Shown: piece by piece, positions 7,828 through 16,737 of the stretch
How the letters are laid out: each line of letters begins with the position of its first letter
How positions within the stretch are numbered: position 1 is the stretch's first letter
Assembly (NCBI RefSeq): GCF_012935325.2
Contig: NZ_JABBYG020000001.1
Span: 372,001 to 436,000, forward strand
Source: Paenibacillus sp. PL91
GTDB taxonomy: Bacteria > Bacillota > Bacilli > Paenibacillales > Paenibacillaceae
DNA: 64,000 nt
Direction: 5' to 3'
Translations under genes and position numbers: made by a program
The notes under the pieces: model-generated
Database searches by the model: none
Told to the model about the DNA's origin: nothing
Seen by the model: only the letters and a program-made list of their open reading frames with translations

Positions 7828-9183
7828 ATGTACCATCGACTCAGCTCGATCCTGTTTCCGGTTATGTCCCTGCTTTTTCTCGGCGCTATTTACTGGGGCT
7901 ATCAAGAGCATCAAGAAAAAAACTCGATATTGATAAAAGCCGAAAACCAGTATCAACGTGCGTTCCACGACTTAACCTATCATGTCGAGCAGCTGCATCA
8001 ACAGCTTGGTAATACGCTTGCTGTCAATTCCACCTCGCAAAGTTATCATCGTAAAGGGCTTGTTAACGTCTGGCGTTTAACAAGCGAGGCTCAAAATGAA
8101 ATCAACCAGCTTCCGCTCACGCTGCTACCATTCAATGAAGCTGGAGATTTCTTGTCGAGAATCGCTAATTTTTCGTACAAGACAGCTGTTCGCGATTTGA
8201 CGAAGCAGCCGCTTACGCCTGATGAATTCAAGACGATGAAGACGCTCTATGCAAATTCCGAGCAAATTTCTAAAAGTTTGGCTGGTATGCAGAAAGAAGT
8301 GCTGGCAAACAATTTGCGCTGGATGGACGTTGAGATTGCGCTTGCCTCAGAGAAGTCGAACAATGACAATGTCATCATTGACGGCTTCAAGACAGTGGAC
8401 AAGAAGGTCGGCGAGTATCCAGAAATCAACTGGGGTCCATCGGTCAGCAGCATGTATCAGAAGCGTACGATCAACATGCTTGGCGGCAAAATGGTAACCG
8501 CAGAGGATATTAAAAAGCTTGCCGCAAAATTTACGGATGCGAAGGGCGCAGAGATCCGCGTCGTAGAAAATGCGAATGGAACGGAGTATGCCTCGTATTC
8601 CGCAACAGTAAACATGGGCCAAAACAAAAAGCTGCAAATGGATTTTACGAAAAAGGGCGGACAGCTCATTTGGTTTATGAATCCACGCGATATTGGAGAG
8701 AAAAAGGTTGATTTTACGAAGGCACAAGCATCGGCTGATTCCTTCCTAAAGAACCACGGCTTCAATAATATGAAGGCGGTCAGCTACGATATGTTCAAAA
8801 ATATGGGTGCCTTCACCTATGTCAATGTGCAGAGCGGCGTTTTGATTTACCCCGATAAGCTAACGGTTAAGGTCGCGCTCGATAATGGCGAAACGGTAGG
8901 CTTGCAGGCCAACGATTATGTTTATGAGCATCACAAGCGCAAGCTGCCTAGTCCGATTCTATCGAAAGCCGAAGCGCGCAAAGCATTAAATCCGGAAATG
9001 AAAATACAAAATGAACAGCTGGCGCTGATTGACAATGATTTGGGTGAAGAAGTGCTATGTTACGAGTACATGGGTAAAATCAATGGTTCTATCTACCGCG
9101 TCTATATAAATTCACAGACTGGCGTAGAAGAATCGATTGAGGAAATGTCTACTTACGATTCAAAGGCAGCATCCGACAAATAA
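7828..9183 (+). CDS. ypeB: germination protein YpeB
   Basis: 451 residues. An N-terminal hydrophobic anchor (about 8-26) is followed by a helical domain and then PepSY-like repeats in the C-terminal half, matching YpeB. In B. subtilis YpeB sits in the spore inner membrane/cortex and is needed for the cortex lytic enzyme SleB to assemble and stay stable. sleB normally precedes ypeB in an operon, but no sleB is present here. The start has AGAAAGGAGC upstream, enclosed in a hairpin. Confidence 0.92.
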   Translation: MYHRLSSILFPVMSLLFLGAIYWGYQEHQEKNSILIKAENQYQRAFHDLTYHVEQLHQQLGNTLAVNSTSQSYHRKGLVNVWRLTSEAQNEINQLPLTLLPFNEAGDFLSRIANFSYKTAVRDLTKQPLTPDEFKTMKTLYANSEQISKSLAGMQKEVLANNLRWMDVEIALASEKSNNDNVIIDGFKTVDKKVGEYPEINWGPSVSSMYQKRTINMLGGKMVTAEDIKKLAAKFTDAKGAEIRVVENANGTEYASYSATVNMGQNKKLQMDFTKKGGQLIWFMNPRDIGEKKVDFTKAQASADSFLKNHGFNNMKAVSYDMFKNMGAFTYVNVQSGVLIYPDKLTVKVALDNGETVGLQANDYVYEHHKRKLPSPILSKAEARKALNPEMKIQNEQLALIDNDLGEEVLCYEYMGKINGSIYRVYINSQTGVEESIEEMSTYDSKAASDK

Positions 9184-9187
9184 CGAT

Positions 9188-9238
9188 ATGGCTCCCCACA
9201 ATTCGACGTGTTATAATGCATGTAAATGGGGGGGAGCC
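9188..9238 (+). promoter_or_regulatory. GGCTCCCC/GGGGAGCC hairpin with embedded TATAAT before the PilZ gene
   Basis: ATGGCTCCCC and GGGGGGAGCC flank a 30-nt spacer; the right arm is the ribosome site of the PilZ gene. TATAAT at 9212-9217 lies in the loop, so a transcript from it would lack the left arm while read-through from ypeB would fold it. No good -35 was found. Confidence 0.4.
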
Positions 9239-9241
9239 AAT

Positions 9242-9895
9242 TTGTTGCCTAAATTAAACCAAATGCTGCATTTTCAAATCGCTTCTTCGGACGAAGAGGA
9301 AGCATCGATAGAATATAAGTCGCGAATAGCCGACGAGCAAGAGGACGGCTTGTTTATAGAGATACCAATCAATGAGAAAACAGGACGTTATAAACGACTA
9401 TTTCTAGGTGACGAGCTTTCCGTTTATTTTATTTCTTCTGATGGGATTAAAAATTATTTTGATTCTCATGTCGTTGGATTTTTAGAGGACGGCATCAAGC
9501 TTGTCAAAATCCGTAGGCCAGAACCAGACCGCATTACGAAGGTACAGCGTCGGAGTTTCCTCCGAGTATCGGCCGAACTTGAAATCGCGGTTAAAATGTC
9601 TAATCACGTAAGGTTCGTCTGTGAAACCGATGATGTTGGCGGCGGAGGAATATCATTGATTTGCGATAGCAAATGGCAGCTGGTGCCCGAGCAGGTACTG
9701 GATTGCTGGCTGCTTGTTCCTTTTAAGAACGGTGCGATTGAACATGCTTTTTTCCAAGGAGAGATTGTACGGGTTGTCGAGCTCAAGTCCGGCAAGAAGC
9801 AGGCGATGATCAAATATGCCAGCATCAATGACTCTGAACGGCAGAAGATTATCCGATATTGCTTTGAGAAGCAGCTTGAATATCGCAATCGATGA
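9242..9895 (+). CDS. PilZ-domain flagellar brake protein, YcgR/YpfA type (c-di-GMP receptor)
   Basis: About 217 residues from a TTG at 9242 or 9245, just after GGGGGGAGCC; the longer opening inside ypeB is rejected. An N-terminal YcgR-like domain is followed by a PilZ domain with the c-di-GMP motifs QRRSFLRV (RxxxR) and DVGGGGIS. In B. subtilis the homologue YpfA (MotI/DgrA) binds c-di-GMP and blocks flagellar rotation. The position between ypeB and cmk is conserved. Confidence 0.85.
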   Translation: MLPKLNQMLHFQIASSDEEEASIEYKSRIADEQEDGLFIEIPINEKTGRYKRLFLGDELSVYFISSDGIKNYFDSHVVGFLEDGIKLVKIRRPEPDRITKVQRRSFLRVSAELEIAVKMSNHVRFVCETDDVGGGGISLICDSKWQLVPEQVLDCWLLVPFKNGAIEHAFFQGEIVRVVELKSGKKQAMIKYASINDSERQKIIRYCFEKQLEYRNR

Positions 9896-9949
9896 ATAAA
9901 TGTTGTGAAACATGGAAAACTACCCTGAAATAGGAAGGGAGCGAGTCAT

Positions 9950-10147
9950 GTGCTGCAACGGTTGTTTCGTAAAAAAAGAAGCCGCAAGCAAATGCTGAAT
10001 CTAACGGAGGAAGTCAGCAATGTGCTGCGGAAAATCATTATTGGCTTCATCATTTTATTAATATTTTCACAAGCAGCTTTGCAAAATAATACTGTTCGGC
10101 ATTGGTTAACGGGCGTGGATCAGTGGGAAGGAACCCGCTTGAACTGA
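9950..10147 (+). CDS. small membrane protein, YpfB-like
   Basis: 65 residues starting with GTG 9950, with AGGAAGGGAGCG upstream; the overlapping ATG at 9948 opens only a 16-codon frame. A basic N-terminus is followed by one hydrophobic segment (about 29-46). Its position matches ypfB of B. subtilis. The function is unknown. Confidence 0.7.
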   Translation: MLQRLFRKKRSRKQMLNLTEEVSNVLRKIIIGFIILLIFSQAALQNNTVRHWLTGVDQWEGTRLN

Positions 10148-10157
10148 CGCTCGGCTT

Positions 10158-10186
10158 TTGCATCTGCGTCTATAGTGTGGTATAAT
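10158..10186 (+). promoter_or_regulatory. sigma-A promoter upstream of cmk
   Basis: TTGCAT (10158-10163), a 17-nt spacer, and TATAAT (10181-10186). The start is expected near 10193, immediately before a terminator-shaped hairpin. Confidence 0.7.
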
Positions 10187-10196
10187 TTTCACGTTC

Positions 10197-10217
10197 GCAG
10201 GCAAAGCCTGCTTTTTT
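10197..10217 (+). terminator. short terminator-like hairpin at the 5' end of the cmk transcript
   Basis: GCAGGC-AAA-GCCTGC followed by six T, starting only a few nucleotides after the predicted transcript start. It may terminate upstream read-through from the ypfB-like gene, or form a 5' stem on the cmk mRNA. Confidence 0.6.
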
Positions 10218-10318
10218 CTTGAGAGGTTTGCGTCGCATTCTTACGTGCATTCGGCCAGCCGTCTCTACTAAAAGGGGGTTGACCTTAGGTGGTGCATCAC
10301 GAAGGTGACAGCGACCGT

Positions 10319-10987
10319 ATGAACATTGCCATTGACGGGCCGGCAGGCGCGGGCAAAAGTACGGTAGCACGAAAAGTCGCCGAGCAGCTAGGATATGTGT
10401 ATATCGATACGGGCGCTATGTATCGCGCGGTAACACTTAGCGCGCAGCGAGCAGGCGTGTCGGTAAAGCAGACTGCCAAACTAGCTGAACTAGTAAGATC
10501 CTTAGAGATTGAGCTTGCGCCAGGCGAGCAAGGCCAGTCGGTATTCGTGAATGGAGAAAATGTAACCGCATTGATTCGCTCGCGCGAGGTGACGCTTCAG
10601 GTGTCTTATTTTGCAGCGAATGAAACGGTACGTGAAGTACTCGGTCACTTGCAGCGCAAGCTTGCGGAACGCAAGGGCGTTGTCATGGATGGCCGGGATA
10701 TTGGTTCGCACGTACTGCCTAATGCGGAATTGAAAATTTTTCTGACCGCATCCGTTAAGGAACGGGCACTTCGCCGTTACCGTGAAATAGTGGACAGCCA
10801 GACTATTAGCCTCTCGCAATTGGAAGCTGAGATTGCACAACGTGATCGCTTGGACGAGCAACGCGACATTTCACCGCTGATCTGCGCTTCTGACGCGGTA
10901 GTTCTCGACAGCACCGCCATGACAATTGACGAAGTAATTGCCGCAATTGTGAAATTAAGCCGAACCAAATTGGCGGAGGCGAAGTAA
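10319..10987 (+). CDS. cmk: cytidylate kinase
   Basis: 222 residues from ATG 10319, the usual family length; a GTG at 10289 with AAAGGGGG upstream would add 10 residues and cannot be excluded. Phosphorylates CMP and dCMP to the diphosphates. The P-loop GPAGAGKST lies at residues 6-14, and DTGAMYRA and MDGRDIGSHVLP are the CMP-binding and family motifs. It stops 3 bp before plsC, in an operon-like order shared with B. subtilis. Confidence 0.95.
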   Translation: MNIAIDGPAGAGKSTVARKVAEQLGYVYIDTGAMYRAVTLSAQRAGVSVKQTAKLAELVRSLEIELAPGEQGQSVFVNGENVTALIRSREVTLQVSYFAANETVREVLGHLQRKLAERKGVVMDGRDIGSHVLPNAELKIFLTASVKERALRRYREIVDSQTISLSQLEAEIAQRDRLDEQRDISPLICASDAVVLDSTAMTIDEVIAAIVKLSRTKLAEAK

Positions 10988-10990
10988 ACT

Positions 10991-11569
10991 ATGTCATATC
11001 TGTTTTTCCGCTTTATTCTGCGTGTTCTATACACGCTGTTATTCCGATTAGAAGCTAGAGGCACGGAAAATATTCCATCTGCTGGCCCAGTCGTACTCGC
11101 CTCGAATCACCTGAGCAACTTTGATCCGCCTACTGTAGGTGTCAAGGTAAAACGCAAGGTGCATTTTATGGCAAAAGAGGAATTGTTCAAAATTCCCGTC
11201 TTCGGTCCCCTCCTACGTTCGTTTGGCGCATTTCCGGTCAAGCGCGGCGGCGTGAGCAAGGATGCGATCAAGTCCTCAATCACGATGCTGAAGGAAGGCA
11301 ATGTGATGGGCATTTTTCCAGAGGGCTCGCGCAACAATCAATCAGGAGCAGCTAAGAAGGGCGCTGCGATGATTGCTATTCGAAGCGGCGCGGCGATCGT
11401 TCCCGTTGCGATAATCGGGAAGTATAGACCGTTCAGCAAAATCGTTGTTTGTTATGGCAAGCCTATTGATCTTACCGCAATTATTGAAGAATCATCGCCA
11501 GATATGCTTGAACAAGTAACAGACGCTATTATGCTTCGCATTCGTGAGCTAGCTGCAAGCAATCGTTAA
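10991..11569 (+). CDS. plsC: 1-acyl-sn-glycerol-3-phosphate acyltransferase
   Basis: 192 residues. Adds the second acyl chain to lysophosphatidic acid at the membrane to make phosphatidic acid. The acyltransferase motifs are clear: NHLSNFDP (HX4D) and FPEGSRNNQSG (PEGTR-like). A hydrophobic N-terminus (about 3-20) anchors it. It is tightly coupled to cmk. Confidence 0.93.
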   Translation: MSYLFFRFILRVLYTLLFRLEARGTENIPSAGPVVLASNHLSNFDPPTVGVKVKRKVHFMAKEELFKIPVFGPLLRSFGAFPVKRGGVSKDAIKSSITMLKEGNVMGIFPEGSRNNQSGAAKKGAAMIAIRSGAAIVPVAIIGKYRPFSKIVVCYGKPIDLTAIIEESSPDMLEQVTDAIMLRIRELAASNR

Positions 11570-11651
11570 AATTATGTTTTAAATGCTGCTTTCGCTCTAG
11601 GCGATTGCGGATTTAAATAAAGTTGGGGTTAGAACTGAGGAGGTTATTTCA

Positions 11652-12887
11652 ATGTCAGAAGAAACTAATGTGCAAGAATCCGTGGCGGAAGAAGTAAGCC
11701 AAGACGCTTTGGATAATTTCGTGTCTTTGAAAAAAGGCGATTCCGTTAAAGGTACGATCGTCAAAATCGAAGATAACCAAGCTTATGTAAGCCTTGGATA
11801 TAAATATGACGGTGTTATTCCTATTCGTGAGCTTTCTGCCGTGCAGATTGACAACGCTACGGACGCTGTTCAAATCGGTCAAGAGGTTGAGCTTAAAGTT
11901 GTAAGCATCGACGACGAGAAAGAGAAGCTTGTTCTCTCCAAACGTCAAGTCGATGGCGAAAAAGCATGGGATACGCTTCAACAACGTTTTGAGAGCGGCG
12001 AAGTATTTGAAGTTGCCGTTGCTGACGTTGTAAAAGGCGGACTAGTGGCTGACGTAGGCGTACGCGGATTTATTCCGGCTTCTATGGTCGAGCGCCACTT
12101 TGTTGAAGATTTCTCCGATTACAAAGGCCGCACGCTTCGCGTGAAGGTTAAAGAAATCGATCGCGAAAACAACAAAGTGATCTTGTCCCAAAAAGAAGTG
12201 CTTGACGCTGAATTCGAGCAAAGCAAGAAGCAAGTAATCGCTGCACTTGAAGTTGGTCAAGAGCTTGACGGTACGGTTCAACGCCTTACGCCATTCGGCG
12301 CTTTCGTTGATATCGGCGGCATCGACGGCCTTGTGCACGTATCGGAGCTTTCGTGGCAGCATGTTGCACATCCGAAGGATGTTGTAGCTGAAGGTCAAGC
12401 AGTTCGCGTAAAAGTACTTAAAGTTGATCCGGCAGCTGGCAAAATCAGCCTTAGCTTGAAAGCCGCTCAACCGGGTCCTTGGGATTCTGCTGGCAGCCAA
12501 TTCGCAATTGGCGATATCGTAACAGGTACTGTTCGCCGTATCGTTCCTTTTGGAGCTTTTGTTGAAATCGCTCCTGGCGTTGAAGGCCTTGTTCACATTT
12601 CGCAAATCGCACACCGCCATATTGCAACTCCTAACGAAGTTCTTCAAGAAGGGCAAGAGGTTCAAGCGAAAGTTCTTGACTTCAACCCATCTGAAAAACG
12701 TGTTAGCCTAAGCATCAAAGAAACAGAAGAAGCGCCTGAGCAACCTGCTCCTAGCGCTAGACCGGAAAGAGCTCCACGTTCGCCAAAAATCGAGAAAATC
12801 GACAACCCGAACGTAAGCTTGAGCAACGAGAGCATGAGCTACTCGCTTGCAGAGCGTTTCGGCGATAAGCTTAAAAACCTTAAATAA
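11652..12887 (+). CDS. ypfD: ribosomal protein S1 homologue (four S1 domains)
   Basis: 411 residues with four consecutive S1 RNA-binding domains (about 22-95, 108-178, 193-264, 280-352) and a Pro/Arg-rich tail. The third and fourth show the repeated motif TPFGAFVDIGG / VPFGAFVEIAPG. It is shorter than the six-domain E. coli S1 and matches the B. subtilis YpfD type, which binds mRNA but is not essential. GAGGAGG precedes the ATG. It is followed by a very strong terminator. Confidence 0.93.
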   Translation: MSEETNVQESVAEEVSQDALDNFVSLKKGDSVKGTIVKIEDNQAYVSLGYKYDGVIPIRELSAVQIDNATDAVQIGQEVELKVVSIDDEKEKLVLSKRQVDGEKAWDTLQQRFESGEVFEVAVADVVKGGLVADVGVRGFIPASMVERHFVEDFSDYKGRTLRVKVKEIDRENNKVILSQKEVLDAEFEQSKKQVIAALEVGQELDGTVQRLTPFGAFVDIGGIDGLVHVSELSWQHVAHPKDVVAEGQAVRVKVLKVDPAAGKISLSLKAAQPGPWDSAGSQFAIGDIVTGTVRRIVPFGAFVEIAPGVEGLVHISQIAHRHIATPNEVLQEGQEVQAKVLDFNPSEKRVSLSIKETEEAPEQPAPSARPERAPRSPKIEKIDNPNVSLSNESMSYSLAERFGDKLKNLK

Positions 12888-12904
12888 ATTTTTATTCATA
12901 CACG

Positions 12905-12949
12905 AAGGAGCTATTCCTGCGATCATCGCAGGAATAGCTCCTTTTTTTT
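12905..12949 (+). terminator. strong rho-independent terminator after the S1 gene
   Basis: An 18-bp perfect stem (AAGGAGCTATTCCTGCGA and its complement, loop TCA) followed by a long T run. It closes the cmk-plsC-S1 block. Confidence 0.95.
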
Positions 12950-12983
12950 GGTGCATAATAGGGGTTACAAGAGGTGAGATAAC

Positions 12984-13628
12984 GTGAATCCTGGATTTAT
13001 TACGTTGTGGATTGTTCTTATTTTATTCATCCTGATTGCAACAGGCTGGAAGTCTTATCTGATTCCAGAAATAAGCCGTCGTACGCTGGCGATTTTTGGA
13101 ATAGCGATGGCATTGCTGCTAAACATGTCGATTTGGTGGTCGCCATTTTCAGAACATCTTCAGGTCGAGGTACATGTGAGTGTTTGTTTCCTTATCGTTT
13201 CCAGCTTGGTAGCTTATAAAGGTTCTGAGGAATGGAGCTATATCGGGTATTTGATTTTGTGTACGCTGATGATCGCTGTCATATGGGGCTTCATTCGGAA
13301 AATGTATAGCTTTGATCCTGTCTTTTATTGGATAGATCCAAGCTGGGATGGGCCCTTGCTTACCGGAATATTTTGTGGCGCATTTACATCCCAAGTGAAG
13401 CATCAATTCGGAATGATCGTTTGGGGTGCGGTGCTTGGAGAGACGTTAAACGTGCTACTACAATCCGGGATGTACGCAACTCAGCTAGGATCATTAACTT
13501 GGTGGGACAGCTTTTGGATTGCCCTGGCTGCAGCCAGAGTGTTCAGCTTACTGCTCAAGTCGATTCGGATAGGTACTGCAAAGCTAAGCGTTATGCTATG
13601 GCAAATGAAAGGAGGACGTCCATCCTAA
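12984..13628 (+). CDS. yphA: YphA-family membrane protein
   Basis: 214 residues with about six hydrophobic segments along its length and a short basic C-terminus. Length, topology and position (after the S1 gene, before the YIEGIA protein) match YphA of B. subtilis, whose role is unknown. AAGAGGTGAG precedes the ATG. The stop overlaps the next start (TAATG), implying coupled translation. Confidence 0.75.
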   Translation: MNPGFITLWIVLILFILIATGWKSYLIPEISRRTLAIFGIAMALLLNMSIWWSPFSEHLQVEVHVSVCFLIVSSLVAYKGSEEWSYIGYLILCTLMIAVIWGFIRKMYSFDPVFYWIDPSWDGPLLTGIFCGAFTSQVKHQFGMIVWGAVLGETLNVLLQSGMYATQLGSLTWWDSFWIALAAARVFSLLLKSIRIGTAKLSVMLWQMKGGRPS

Positions 13629-14545
13629 TGCAGCATTATCTGGTCGAAAATAAATATTTGATAGGCGTGCTTCTGGGTATCGCCTTTGGCATCATCTCGC
13701 GCTTGCTTATGCTGAGGACGGATTATCGACAGTATCCAACCTATCCGCACGGCCAGATTATCCATATATCCTTAGGCGTAATTGCAGCGGCGCTTGGTGC
13801 AGTTGCAGTGCCTGCTTTATTCAATAAGGACTATACGGCCATAACTTTCTTGACGCTTGCTGCGCAGCAGTTTAGAGATGTCCGAAAGATGGAGCGCGAG
13901 ACATTAACCAAGATTGACAGCATGGAGCTTGTAGGGCGAGGCTCAACTTATATTGAGGGTATTGCGATGGTGTTTGAGGGACGAAATTACTTAGTCATAA
14001 TGACAGCATTGCTTACTAGCTTATTTGCTATATTAGTGAATATTTGGATTGGGATATTGGCAGGGATTTTGTCGCTCGTTATTGTTGAGAAACTAAAATC
14101 AGGAAAATCCGTATCTCATATAGCTGCTGTGCAAGCGGCTCAGGTAAAGATCGACGGGCCGGATTTGTTCGTCGGAGACGTGTACATTATGAATGTGGGC
14201 TTGAAATCAAACCAAGACATTATTGCAGAACGAGGGATGGGGTACATATTGACTCCCAACAATTCAAATGGGAAGGTCACATTGAGCAATCTGGGTCAAC
14301 GTCAAGCGATCCTGTACGATTTGGCTACTATTCTCGGCGTATATCGGGACGACGGTGAACCTGCACTCATACCGATGGCCAAGCTTGACATAAAGGACGG
14401 GCGGTTAGCGGTGTTCATTTTGCCGCAGGAGCTTGATTCGGATAAAGGCAAGCAAGTTATTTTGCGCGTGCCGATATTGGAATCCGCCGTTCGTATGCCG
14501 TCAGAAGCATCCGTAAACAAGAAGGAGGCTGGCGAGAATGGCTAA
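13628..14545 (+). CDS. yphB: YIEGIA-family protein (YphB-like)
   Basis: 305 residues from ATG 13628, which overlaps the yphA stop. The motif that names the family, YIEGIA, is present in the segment RGSTYIEGIAMVFEG. N-terminal hydrophobic segments (about 9-27, 44-65, 118-150) are followed by a soluble C-terminal domain. Homologues occur in endospore formers and are linked to spore envelope or spore development. It overlaps the next small gene by 8 bp. Confidence 0.85.
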   Translation: MQHYLVENKYLIGVLLGIAFGIISRLLMLRTDYRQYPTYPHGQIIHISLGVIAAALGAVAVPALFNKDYTAITFLTLAAQQFRDVRKMERETLTKIDSMELVGRGSTYIEGIAMVFEGRNYLVIMTALLTSLFAILVNIWIGILAGILSLVIVEKLKSGKSVSHIAAVQAAQVKIDGPDLFVGDVYIMNVGLKSNQDIIAERGMGYILTPNNSNGKVTLSNLGQRQAILYDLATILGVYRDDGEPALIPMAKLDIKDGRLAVFILPQELDSDKGKQVILRVPILESAVRMPSEASVNKKEAGENG

Positions 14546-14717
14546 AATCGTAGCTGTCGTATCCTTGAAAGCGGAGTTGGTTGGGGGAGGGGCGCCTATT
14601 TTTATCGCGGAAAATGAAAATAAATTAGAGGAGACATCCTTTCTTTTAGAGAAGATTTTGGATGCGAGCGCGCATGATTTAAAGAATGGCACAATCATAC
14701 TGGTCGATCACCGATAA
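14538..14717 (+). CDS. small capping-complex subunit for YIEGIA
   Basis: 59 residues (MAKIVAVVSLKAELV...), starting inside the last codons of the YIEGIA gene with GGAGGCTGG upstream. Size and pairing fit the small subunit that accompanies YIEGIA proteins in Bacillales. It has no membrane segment. The overlap of 8 bp with its partner argues for translation in fixed ratio. Confidence 0.75.
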   Translation: MAKIVAVVSLKAELVGGGAPIFIAENENKLEETSFLLEKILDASAHDLKNGTIILVDHR

Positions 14718-14795
14718 TATGAAAAGTTAGCCAAGAACGTACTTTTTTGCTATGATGGTTATCGTGAGTATTTTTGAAGGAGTGGAAAACAAACT

Positions 14796-16118
14796 ATGGC
14801 AAGACCCGTTATCGCTATCGTCGGTCGTCCGAATGTGGGTAAGTCCACCATATTTAATCGGGTTATCGGCGACCGTCTAGCAATTGTTGAGGATAAACCG
14901 GGAGTCACTCGTGACAGGCTTTATGGCACCGGAGAATGGAATGGAAAATCGTTCAGCATCATTGATACCGGCGGTATTGAAATTGATGGCGAAGATGAAA
15001 TTATGAAATCTGTTCGTATGCAGGCCGAGCTTGCCATTGAAGAGGCAGATGTGATTATCTTCATGGCCGATGCGAAAACAGGCTTGACGCATGCGGATGA
15101 TGAAGTTGCTCAAATGCTGTTTCGTTCAGGCAAGCCTGTTGTACTGGCAGTTAATAAAGTGGATAATGAAGGCCGTATGGACGAGGTTTATGAGTTCTAT
15201 GGTCTAGGCTTTGGCCAGCCTATCGCAATATCCGGCTCGCATGGGCTTGGAATCGGCGATTTGCTTGATGCTGCAGTTGAGCTTCTGCCTGAGCTGACAG
15301 ATGACGGCTACGATGAGGATGTCATACGTGTTGCCCTTATTGGACGTCCGAACGTCGGAAAGTCCTCGCTTGTCAATGCATTGCTTGGCGAGGATCGCGT
15401 TATCGTAAGCAACGTTGCAGGCACGACGCGCGACGCTATCGATACGCCTTTCGAACGCGATGGACAGCGTTATGTTCTGATCGATACGGCTGGTATGCGC
15501 AAACGCGGCAAGGTGTACGAATCAACTGAAAAGTACAGCGTCATGCGTGCGATGAAAGCGATCGAGCGTGCAGATGTCGTTCTTGTTCTTATTAATGGAG
15601 AAGAAGGCATTATCGAGCAGGACAAGCATATCGCAGGTTATGCGCATGAAGCAGGGAAAGCATCGATATTTGTTGTGAACAAGTGGGATATCGTCGATAA
15701 GGACGAGAAAACGATGCAAAACTTCTCGCAAAATATCCGCGATCACTTCTTGTTTATGTCCTATGCGCCAATCGTTTATCTATCTGCCTTGACGAAACAG
15801 CGCTTACAAAAGCTGCTGCCTGTCGTTAAGCATGTATCCGAGCAGCATGCGATGCGTATTCAGACGCATCTGCTTAATGATGTTGTTTCCGATGCCGTGG
15901 CGATCAACCCGCCGCCTTCTGACAAAGGCAAACGTCTGCGCATCAACTACGTTACGCAGGTAGCTACCAAGCCGCCGACGATCGTTGTTTTTGTTAACGA
16001 TCCGGAAATCATGCATTTCTCGTATGAGCGCTATTTGGAAAATAAGATTCGTGCTGCATTTAATTTTGAGGGGACACCAATACGAATATTCTCACGTCGT
16101 AAGTCCGAAGAAGATTAG
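14796..16118 (+). CDS. der: ribosome assembly GTPase Der (EngA)
   Basis: 440 residues with two tandem GTPase domains, each with its own P-loop (GRPNVGKST at about 9-17 and GRPNVGKSS at about 184-192), then a C-terminal KH-like domain. It is needed for 50S subunit maturation. DTGGIE and DTAGMR are the G3 motifs, NKVD and NKWD the G4 motifs. The ribosome site TGAAGGAGTGG fits. plsY follows 12 bp later. Confidence 0.97.
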   Translation: MARPVIAIVGRPNVGKSTIFNRVIGDRLAIVEDKPGVTRDRLYGTGEWNGKSFSIIDTGGIEIDGEDEIMKSVRMQAELAIEEADVIIFMADAKTGLTHADDEVAQMLFRSGKPVVLAVNKVDNEGRMDEVYEFYGLGFGQPIAISGSHGLGIGDLLDAAVELLPELTDDGYDEDVIRVALIGRPNVGKSSLVNALLGEDRVIVSNVAGTTRDAIDTPFERDGQRYVLIDTAGMRKRGKVYESTEKYSVMRAMKAIERADVVLVLINGEEGIIEQDKHIAGYAHEAGKASIFVVNKWDIVDKDEKTMQNFSQNIRDHFLFMSYAPIVYLSALTKQRLQKLLPVVKHVSEQHAMRIQTHLLNDVVSDAVAINPPPSDKGKRLRINYVTQVATKPPTIVVFVNDPEIMHFSYERYLENKIRAAFNFEGTPIRIFSRRKSEED

Positions 16119-16130
16119 GGGAGAAGTAGC

Positions 16131-16727
16131 TTGTTATACGGAGTAATCGCGGTTGCTTTAAGCTATTTGTTAGGTTCAGTATCATTCAGCATCGTTATTG
16201 CCAAATGGGTAAAGGGTATCGATATCCGTCAGCATGGCAGCGGCAATGCTGGCGCGACAAATACATTGCGGGTGCTCGGCAAAGGGCCGGGCATACTCGT
16301 ATTTGTACTTGATATCGCCAAAGGCGTAGCAGCCGTATTCATCGGACGTGTTCTTGGCGAGAACGATTGGATTCCCGTTCTATGCGGTCTTGCAGCCATA
16401 ATAGGACATAACTGGCCCATTTGGTTCCGCTTTAAGGGCGGCAAGGGAATTGCCACAACGGTAGGCGTTGTTGCTACGCTAGCTTTTTTGCCTGCGCTAT
16501 GTGCCGGTATTGTTGCTATTGCAACGATTGCTTTAACGAGGTATGTTTCACTCGGCTCTTTACTATTTGCTGCTTTAACGCCATTATTCATATCTATCTT
16601 CTATTTTTCAGTGCCTTTACTTTGTGCAAGTCTTCTGATCTGCATATTTGCTTTCGTACGCCATCGGACGAATATTGTTAAGCTGTTCCAAGGAACGGAA
16701 AACAAGCTAGGTGCTAAGAAAGGATAG
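16131..16727 (+). CDS. plsY: glycerol-3-phosphate acyltransferase PlsY
   Basis: 198 residues starting with TTG 16131 (GGGGAGAAG upstream). Transfers an acyl group from acyl-phosphate to glycerol-3-phosphate, the first step of phospholipid synthesis. Motifs: LGSVSFSIVIAK, GSGNAGATNTLRVLG, HNWPIWFRFKGGKGIAT. About five membrane segments. It lies between der and gpsA; gpsA supplies the glycerol-3-phosphate that PlsY uses. Confidence 0.94.
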   Translation: MLYGVIAVALSYLLGSVSFSIVIAKWVKGIDIRQHGSGNAGATNTLRVLGKGPGILVFVLDIAKGVAAVFIGRVLGENDWIPVLCGLAAIIGHNWPIWFRFKGGKGIATTVGVVATLAFLPALCAGIVAIATIALTRYVSLGSLLFAALTPLFISIFYFSVPLLCASLLICIFAFVRHRTNIVKLFQGTENKLGAKKG

Positions 16728-16737
16728 TGAGCGTCGC

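Noticed and set aside
12042..12665. 207-codon minus-strand frame
   Set aside because: Mirror frame of the S1-domain gene, produced by its codon bias; no start context.
13328..13627. 100-codon upstream extension of the YIEGIA gene
   Set aside because: It lies within yphA in another frame; the true start at 13628 overlaps the yphA stop.
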